From positions 1 through 38,403 of the forward strand of contig NZ_SOZA01000046.1 of the NCBI RefSeq assembly GCF_004519305.1: DNA of 38,403 bases. Direction: 5' to 3'. Below, one piece after another: positions 33,117 to 38,403 of the stretch; positions within the stretch are counted from its first letter, which is position 1; each line of letters begins with the position of its first letter. The notes beneath the pieces were generated by a model. That model did not search any database, was not told the DNA's origin, and worked only from the letters and a program-made list of their open reading frames with translations. The DNA is from Pseudomonas sp. RIT623. Lineage in GTDB: Bacteria > Pseudomonadota > Gammaproteobacteria > Pseudomonadales > Pseudomonadaceae. The translations under genes were made by a program, and so were the position numbers.

Positions 33117-35683
33117 CGCGCCTCACGCCCCGCCAGCAGTGCCTCGAACCCTGCGCGGTCCACCGGCTTGCTCAGGTAGTAGCCCTGCACCTCGTGGCAC
33201 TGCTCCTTGCCCAGCGCTTTCAGTTGCTGCTCGGTTTCCACCCCCTCGGCCGTTACCGTCAAGCCCATGGCCTTGCCCAGGTTGATGATGGCCTGCACCA
33301 CCGCCCGGTCGTTGCCGCTATGGTTGCTCAAGCCGGCGATGAAGCGTTTGTCGATCTTGATGCTGTCGAACGGGTAGGTACGCAGGTAGCCCAGCGACGA
33401 GTAACCGGTGCCGAAATCGTCCATGTTCAGGCGTACGCCCAGCTCCTTGAGCGCCAGCATGGTGCCCAGGGCACCTTCGATGTCGTTGAGCATCACGTTC
33501 TCGGTGATTTCCAGCTCCAGGCGCTGGGCCGGGAAACCGGTCTCCAACAGAATTTGACGCACATCGGCGACTACATCGCTGCGTGAGAACTGCGCCGGTG
33601 ACAGGTTGACCGACACCACCAGTTGCGCAGGCCAGCCGAGGGCGGCGCGGCAGGCTTCGGCCAACACCCAGCGGCCAAGGGGCACGATCAAGTCGCTCTG
33701 TTCGGCCAGGGGGATGAAGGTATCCGGCCCGAGCAGGCCTTCTTGCGGGTGCTGCCAGCGCAGCAGCGCCTCCACCGAGACGATCTTCAGGTCTTCCAGG
33801 CGATAGCGCGGCTGGTAGTGCAGGACGAACTCGTGCTGCTTGATCGCCCGGCGCAGGTCGTTTTCCAGTTGTCGGCGGTACTGGATCTGCTGGTTCATCT
33901 CGGGGGAGAAGTAGCGCCAGGTATTCTTGCCGTCGGCTTTGGCCTGGTACAGGGCGATATCGGCACAGCGGATCAGCTCGCCAGCATCGAAGCCCTGGGG
34001 CTGGGCCAGGGCGATGCCGACGCTGGCGCCGATGTGCAACTGGTGCTCCTCGAACATGATGGGCTGTTGCAACAGGCCTATCAGACGGGCGCAAAAACGG
34101 TCGATCTCGCTGCGGTTACCCAGCCCGTGCAGGACCAGGACGAATTCGTCGCCACCCAGGCGTGCCACCAGGTCCCCGTCGCGGGTAGTGTCACGCAGGC
34201 GTGTGGCCACCTCTTGCAGTACCGCGTCGCCTGCCGGGTGGCCGAGGGAATCGTTGATGGGTTTGAAACTGTCTAGATCCAGCAGCAGCAGGGTCAAGGG
34301 CGGGCCGTCGCTGCCGCGCAACAGGGCTTGCTCCAGGTGGCGCGAAAGTTTGTTGCGGTTGGCCAGGCCGGTGAGGGCGTCGTGCATCGATAGATGCTGG
34401 ATGCGGGCATGGGCGGCGACTTCGTCGGTGATGTCGCTGGCCGTGCCGCGGAAGCCGACAAGTTTGTCGTCGAACAGGATTGAGCGGGCGGAGATGCGGC
34501 AGTAGCGGTTTTGCCCGGTGGCGTCGTCATAGTTGCAGCGCAGGTTGGCCAGTTGTTGCCCATCGTTGTCGACCTGGCTGTCCAGCCAGGGCAGCAAGGG
34601 CGTGGTGTCACAGGACAGCAGTTGGTTCAGCGGCTGGCCCAGCCAGGCTTCGCTGCGATAGCCCGTGACGATGGCGAAGCGTTGCGACAGATAGGTCAGG
34701 CGGTGGTGGCGGTCGGTTTCCCAGATCCAGTCGGAAGCAGACTCGGCCACCGCGCGAAACCGCTGCTCGCTGATTTCCAGGGCCTGGTTGCTCTGTTGCA
34801 GGCACAGCAGGCTTTGGTCGACGGCTTGGGAGCTGCGCAGGGCATGACGAATCAGGTAGAGCAGCACCAGGCCCAGCACCAACAGCACCCCCAGCAGCGC
34901 CGGGAGTACCGCCCAGAGCAACTGATGCCCCGGTTGCGGGCTGTCCCAGGCCAGGTGATAGCCGGTGTCGCCGAGGGTGATATGCGGTTGCTGGTCGGTG
35001 CTGGCCAGGTTCTTTTCCAGGCGCATCCGCGTCAGCCCCGCGCCTTCGCCCAGTCGAGTCAGTTTCGTCTCGGTCAGTTGATCGACGAAGATCATCACCG
35101 GTGCTTGGCTGACTTCACCCTCCAGGACGTCCTTGTCCGGGCGAATGGCAGCGGCGCTAAGCACGGCGGGCCAGCCGTTGAAACGCACGAAATGGGTGAC
35201 CTGCTCGCGGGCCGGCGCAGCCTTGCGAGCTTCGTCGATGATGGCTGCCAAGGGGCTGTCAAGGTAGGCGCTGGCGGGGGAATCGGAGGGTTTTCCCTTG
35301 AACAGGGCATAGCTGGTACGCGAGTCGTCGACCACGAACACGCCTTCGTAGCCGCTGGCGCTGAACAGCGATTCGCCCACGTTCTTTTCTTCGTAGGCCC
35401 AGTGCCAGTCGAGCTGGCCGACCAGGTGTTCCTGGGCGGCGTCCCACACCGCGTAGCTGGAAAGGAACTGACGCGAGGCCAGCAGCCGTTGCTGCAGTGC
35501 TTGAGTGGCGTGGAAGGTACTGCGGTCCTGCTCTTGCTGGTCCAGGGTGGCGGCGATGTTGAACAGTGCCCCCAAGGCGATCAGGCAAGCGAGCCCGAAC
35601 AGCGCACAGAACCCGACCACCAGGCGACGCACTTGCAGGCCGGAGGTGGGGCTCAAGGGTGAAAGGTCGACGTTCCTGTCCAT
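33101..35683 (-). CDS. CHASE4-PAS-GGDEF-EAL c-di-GMP signalling protein
   Basis: The 860-residue membrane sensor has a first transmembrane helix at about 18-42, a periplasmic CHASE4-type domain (about 45-250, with SYAVWDAAQEHL and GYEGVFVVDD) and a second helix at about 255-279. Then come a PAS domain (about 303-420, SASDWIWETD), GGDEF at 510-514 with RxxD (R501-D504), and EAL at 638-640 with ENVMLND, DDFGTGYSS and EGVET. Both domains keep catalytic motifs. GGAG lies 10 bases before the ATG. It follows the diguanylate cyclase gene by 52 bp on the same strand, probably as one operon. Confidence 0.95.
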   Translation of the reverse strand: MDRNVDLSPLSPTSGLQVRRLVVGFCALFGLACLIALGALFNIAATLDQQEQDRSTFHATQALQQRLLASRQFLSSYAVWDAAQEHLVGQLDWHWAYEEKNVGESLFSASGYEGVFVVDDSRTSYALFKGKPSDSPASAYLDSPLAAIIDEARKAAPAREQVTHFVRFNGWPAVLSAAAIRPDKDVLEGEVSQAPVMIFVDQLTETKLTRLGEGAGLTRMRLEKNLASTDQQPHITLGDTGYHLAWDSPQPGHQLLWAVLPALLGVLLVLGLVLLYLIRHALRSSQAVDQSLLCLQQSNQALEISEQRFRAVAESASDWIWETDRHHRLTYLSQRFAIVTGYRSEAWLGQPLNQLLSCDTTPLLPWLDSQVDNDGQQLANLRCNYDDATGQNRYCRISARSILFDDKLVGFRGTASDITDEVAAHARIQHLSMHDALTGLANRNKLSRHLEQALLRGSDGPPLTLLLLDLDSFKPINDSLGHPAGDAVLQEVATRLRDTTRDGDLVARLGGDEFVLVLHGLGNRSEIDRFCARLIGLLQQPIMFEEHQLHIGASVGIALAQPQGFDAGELIRCADIALYQAKADGKNTWRYFSPEMNQQIQYRRQLENDLRRAIKQHEFVLHYQPRYRLEDLKIVSVEALLRWQHPQEGLLGPDTFIPLAEQSDLIVPLGRWVLAEACRAALGWPAQLVVSVNLSPAQFSRSDVVADVRQILLETGFPAQRLELEITENVMLNDIEGALGTMLALKELGVRLNMDDFGTGYSSLGYLRTYPFDSIKIDKRFIAGLSNHSGNDRAVVQAIINLGKAMGLTVTAEGVETEQQLKALGKEQCHEVQGYYLSKPVDRAGFEALLAGREARQDVS

Positions 35684-35735
35684 GTACGGGCGACTCCTTC
35701 AACAGCAGTCTTCCGCCCGGGGCCTGGGGGAAGGT

Positions 35736-36812
35736 TCAGTCAGGATAGGCCAGCTTCAGCGGGGCGACCTCGTCGCGGGCAAAATTGACTTGGTCGCGGC
35801 CCAGGCGCTTGGCGGCATACAAGGCTTTGTCGGCCTCTTCGAGCCAGTGCTCCGGGGAGCTCAGGCGCGGGTGCAGGTCCGCCAGGCCAATGCTCAGGCT
35901 GATGCGCAGCGCCGGCAGCTGCGGGTTGCGGTAAGCGCCCACGCGCTCGCGCAAGCGCTCCATCGCCTGGCAGGCCTGGGCCCCGTGGGCGCCCGGCAGG
36001 ATCACGCAGAACTCGTCGCCGCCATAGCGCCCGGCCAGGTCGTCCTCGCGCAGGTTGCGCCGCAACTCCTGGCTGAGTTGGCGCAGTACGCAGTCACCGA
36101 CCACATGGCCGTAGGTGTCGTTGATGGCCTTGAAATGATCGATGTCGATCAGCGCCACCACCGCCGGCAGTTGCTGTTGTCGACAGATCTGGAACTTGAG
36201 CAGCAGCGTGTCCTTCCATGAGCCATGATTGAGTAGGCCAGTCAGGCTGTCGGTGCGGCTCAGGGCACTGAGCCGGCGTTTGTGCTCGGCCAGCTTGATC
36301 GCCAACTGGTAGCACACCCAGCCCAAGGCCAAGGGGTAGAGGGTGAGCATCGGCAGGCAGGCGAGGATCTGCAACCCAGTAGTCTGTAACCGTAGCCCCG
36401 AGCCGAGCAGGGCGGTGGCCAGCAGCATGCCGCACCCTTGGGCCAGTAGGCCACGCAGCAGCATGCGCATCCCGCCGGCGGCTACATTGTTCATGGTCAT
36501 CATCGACAGGATGGTGACGCTAGGCAGGGGGTTGAACTGCATGGCCGCGGTCCAGAAGCCGCCCATCAGCGAGTCCAGCAAGATATTGCGTTGCTCGGCC
36601 TGATACGGTGTGGCTGAACGCAGTGCCCATTGATAAGCCACATGGGGCCACAGCAGGCCATGGAACAGCAGCAAAGCCCAAGCCCAGTCAGGTAGGTGCA
36701 GCGACGCGACGGCGGCCATGACGCTGAACAGGCCGATACCCAAGCCGATGATGCGCGGCAGATAGATGCGCCTGACGAAAGAGAGCCCTTTGCCGCTGCG
36801 GTTGTCGGTCAT
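35736..36812 (-). CDS. MASE2-type membrane diguanylate cyclase
   Basis: The 358-residue protein opens with RRIYLPRIIGLGIGLFSV, the signature of the MASE2 membrane sensor domain, and has about five to six membrane helices to residue 172. A linker EHKRRLSALSRTDSLTGLLN leads to the GGDEF domain with IDIDHFKAINDTYGH and GGDEF at 264-268; the RxxD inhibitory site is R255-D258. There is no EAL domain, so it should only make c-di-GMP, like AdrA-type enzymes. The ribosome binding site is weak. It diverges from the metallo-hydrolase gene across 125 bp and precedes the CHASE4 gene. Confidence 0.93.
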   Translation of the reverse strand: MTDNRSGKGLSFVRRIYLPRIIGLGIGLFSVMAAVASLHLPDWAWALLLFHGLLWPHVAYQWALRSATPYQAEQRNILLDSLMGGFWTAAMQFNPLPSVTILSMMTMNNVAAGGMRMLLRGLLAQGCGMLLATALLGSGLRLQTTGLQILACLPMLTLYPLALGWVCYQLAIKLAEHKRRLSALSRTDSLTGLLNHGSWKDTLLLKFQICRQQQLPAVVALIDIDHFKAINDTYGHVVGDCVLRQLSQELRRNLREDDLAGRYGGDEFCVILPGAHGAQACQAMERLRERVGAYRNPQLPALRISLSIGLADLHPRLSSPEHWLEEADKALYAAKRLGRDQVNFARDEVAPLKLAYPD

Positions 36813-36861
36813 GGTAGTTGTTCTTCTGTGAGGCGCCGTTTATCGCATAAGTCGTGTGAAT

Positions 36862-36880
36862 ATTGTTGAACAATCGTTCA
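36862..36880. promoter_or_regulatory. Overlapping dyads in the diguanylate cyclase / hydrolase divergent region
   Basis: ATTGTTGAACAAT (36862-36874) is a perfect 13-base dyad around a central G, and TGAAC-AATC-GTTCA (36867-36880) is a second, overlapping 5-4-5 dyad. Both lie about midway between the divergent starts and could be a shared operator. Confidence 0.45.
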
Positions 36881-36937
36881 TCGGCGAAAAATGGCCTTAC
36901 AAGCCTTTTCACGGTTGATCCGACCCTGTGGGGTAAT

Positions 36938-38032
36938 ATGAAGGCTTTCCTCTTGCTCGGAGTGCTCCTGCTCATGGCTCCTCTGTCGTCACCCGCCGGT
37001 GAACCGGCGCCGCATCGGGATGGACGCTTTCACAACCAGGCCGAACTGCCCCAGGATGGCGTGCTCAAAAAGTTGCGCATCGGCCTGAAATACCTGTTGT
37101 TGCGCAAGCCGCCCGAGACCCGGCCCGGTAATGCGCTCAGCGTGCAGCCGATGACCCGTCAGCAGGTAGTCGATGCTCCGGATCGCAGCCTTTGGCGCCT
37201 TGGACACTCCACCGTACTGTTGAAGCTGCGTGGGCGTTTCTTCATTACCGATCCGGTATTCGCCGAACGCGCTTCACCGGTGCAGTGGGCCGGGCCGTTG
37301 CGTTTCCATGCGCCCCCTCTGGCGCTGGATGACCTACCGCCGCTGACGGCGGTGATCCTGTCCCATGATCATTTCGACCACCTTGACGAACAGGCGATTC
37401 GCCGGTTGGCGCCGCGCGCCGAATATTTCCTTGCGCCGTTGGGCGTCGGTGATTTGCTGATCGAGTGGGGCGTGCCGGCCGCCAAGGTGCGGCAACTGGA
37501 CTGGTGGCAAGGCACCGAAGTCGAGGGCGTGCGTTTCGTCGCGACCCCGGCGCAGCATTTCTCGGGGCGCGGGTTGTTCGACAGCAACCGCAGGTTGTGG
37601 GCGTCCTGGGTGATGATAGACGAGGACATGCGCCTATTTTTCAGCGGTGACACCGGATACTTCGCGGGCTTTCGCGAAATCGGCGAGCGCTTCGGGCCAT
37701 TCGATATCACTTTGATGGAGACCGGCGCCTACAATCTGGCCTGGCCCAACGTGCATATGCAGCCTGAGCAAAGCTTGCAGGCGCATCGGGATGTGCGGGG
37801 GCGCTGGCTGCTGCCGATCCACAACGGCACGTTCGATTTGTCGACTCACAGTTGGCAGGAGCCTTATGAACGCATCCTGGCGTTGGCCAGCGCGGCACAG
37901 GTGCCGTTGAGCACGCCCCAGATGGGGGAGCGGGTCAGCCTGGACTCGCCCCATGCCGGGCAGAACTGGTGGCGACCGCGGCCTTTGCGTCAGCAGGGGA
38001 GGGCGGCGGAACGGGCGGTGGCGGCGCGGTAG
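36938..38032 (+). CDS. Exported metallo-beta-lactamase-fold hydrolase (NAPE-PLD/UlaG-like)
   Basis: The 364-residue protein has an N-terminal signal peptide (MKAFLLLGVLLLMAPLSSPAG), which decides the ATG at 36938; a lipobox is absent, so it is likely periplasmic. The metal site is complete: HDHFDHLD (143-150), His in TPAQHFSGRG, Asp in FFSGDTGY and a C-terminal His in LPIHNGTFDL. RLGHSTVLLKL and the TPAQHFSGRG box place it with the NAPE-phospholipase-D/RomA/UlaG-like branch, suggesting phosphodiesterase or phospholipase-type activity rather than beta-lactamase. The substrate is unknown. The C-terminal 15 residues are Arg/Ala-rich and probably disordered. Confidence 0.9.
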   Translation: MKAFLLLGVLLLMAPLSSPAGEPAPHRDGRFHNQAELPQDGVLKKLRIGLKYLLLRKPPETRPGNALSVQPMTRQQVVDAPDRSLWRLGHSTVLLKLRGRFFITDPVFAERASPVQWAGPLRFHAPPLALDDLPPLTAVILSHDHFDHLDEQAIRRLAPRAEYFLAPLGVGDLLIEWGVPAAKVRQLDWWQGTEVEGVRFVATPAQHFSGRGLFDSNRRLWASWVMIDEDMRLFFSGDTGYFAGFREIGERFGPFDITLMETGAYNLAWPNVHMQPEQSLQAHRDVRGRWLLPIHNGTFDLSTHSWQEPYERILALASAAQVPLSTPQMGERVSLDSPHAGQNWWRPRPLRQQGRAAERAVAAR

Positions 38033-38403
38033 GGTTCTTTATATAGGTGCATAGATAGTTGGAAGGGGGGGAGGGGAGTTAGAGGTGGTCGTCTGGAGGT
38101 TGAGTCGGCGTTGAGGGGTGTTCGCCGTTAGGCATTCAGCGCCTGGCAGATCGAGCGCCGCCCGGGCGGCGCTTCGCCGGCAAGCCGGCTCCTACATTTG
38201 TTTCGGGCCAATCTCTTCTGTGCCATCACCTGGTCCGCCTTGTTGGTACCGACTCACGACAAGCACCAAGGCAGGCGCCGATACTTTCACAGGCATAACT
38301 GGCCCGAAACAAACCGTAGGAGCCGGCTTGCCGGCGAAGCGCCGCGCGGGCGGCGCTCGATCTGCTAGGCGCTGCAAGGCTTGTGGCGGGCCCCTGGCGG
38401 CCG
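38033..38403. repeat. Gene-free region with a long-armed REP doublet
   Basis: Bases 38137-38211 and 38300-38374 are near-perfect inverted copies of about 75 bp, including CAGCGCCT.GCAGATCGAG at the outer ends, the REP core GCTTCGCCGGCAAGCCGGCT, and TTTGTTTCGGGCCA at the inner ends. They differ at only a few positions and are separated by 88 bp. No open reading frame here looks coding, and the first 100 bp after the hydrolase stop show only a G-rich stretch (38062-38080). Confidence 0.88.

Noticed and set aside
38192..38377. 61-codon minus-strand frame at the window end
   Set aside because: It lies almost entirely within the inverted REP arms and has no ribosome binding site.

Overview
The window is chromosomal DNA from a fluorescent pseudomonad, most likely of the Pseudomonas putida group. 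This rests on high-GC coding sequence with Pseudomonas-type genes (a braC/liv-type livKHMGF operon, RapA, DinG, PdxH, a CcoM-like small membrane protein) and on many copies of the P. putida-type REP palindrome, whose core reads GGCCGCTCCTACA or close variants. I see no rRNA, tRNA, CRISPR array, transposase or prophage. The layout looks like ordinary core or near-core chromosome, with about 31 protein genes and short intergenic gaps.

Region by region. Positions 1-2.6 kb hold a truncated CopD-like membrane protein divergent from dinG, which has a candidate LexA (SOS) box. Positions 2.6-8 kb carry a secreted agarase-type glycoside hydrolase, a serine beta-lactamase-fold esterase, an OmpA-type lipoprotein with a histone-H1-like Lys/Ala/Pro tail, and pdxH. 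Positions 8-11.4 kb hold a small membrane protein, a SlyB-type glycine-zipper lipoprotein, a large FAD-dependent dehydrogenase and a COG3650-type lipoprotein. Positions 11.6-16.6 kb are the complete branched-chain amino acid ABC transporter, transcribed on the minus strand as livK-livH-livM-livG-livF. A strong terminator hairpin lies between livK and livH, and the last three junctions overlap or abut, so one transcript can give abundant binding protein and less permease.

Positions 17.0-23 kb start with a DUF2288 protein and then the most unusual gene of the window: a stand-alone protein of about 727 residues carrying the nucleotide-binding loops of the tubulin/FtsZ GTPases (GLGRCGSN, GAGNAPILG, GGGTGSG and a T7-like LDANDL). 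A beta-hydroxyacid dehydrogenase diverges from it, followed by a convergent MHYT-GGDEF-EAL protein. Positions 23.3-26.1 kb are rapA. Positions 26.3-27.9 kb are a run of small plus-strand genes ending in a 38-residue membrane protein resembling the cbb3 oxidase subunit CcoM. It is preceded by an FNR/ANR-type box at class II spacing and followed by a clean terminator.

Positions 28-31.4 kb contain two consecutive divergent pairs of short-chain dehydrogenase and LysR regulator. Positions 31.4-38 kb are signalling genes: a GAF histidine kinase, a small conserved protein, a CHASE4-PAS-GGDEF-EAL protein and a MASE2-type diguanylate cyclase likely co-transcribed with it, then a secreted metallo-beta-lactamase-fold hydrolase. 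With the MHYT protein this makes three c-di-GMP enzymes in 16 kb, all with intact GGDEF motifs and RxxD inhibitory sites. The window ends in a REP doublet with unusually long (about 75 bp) inverted arms.
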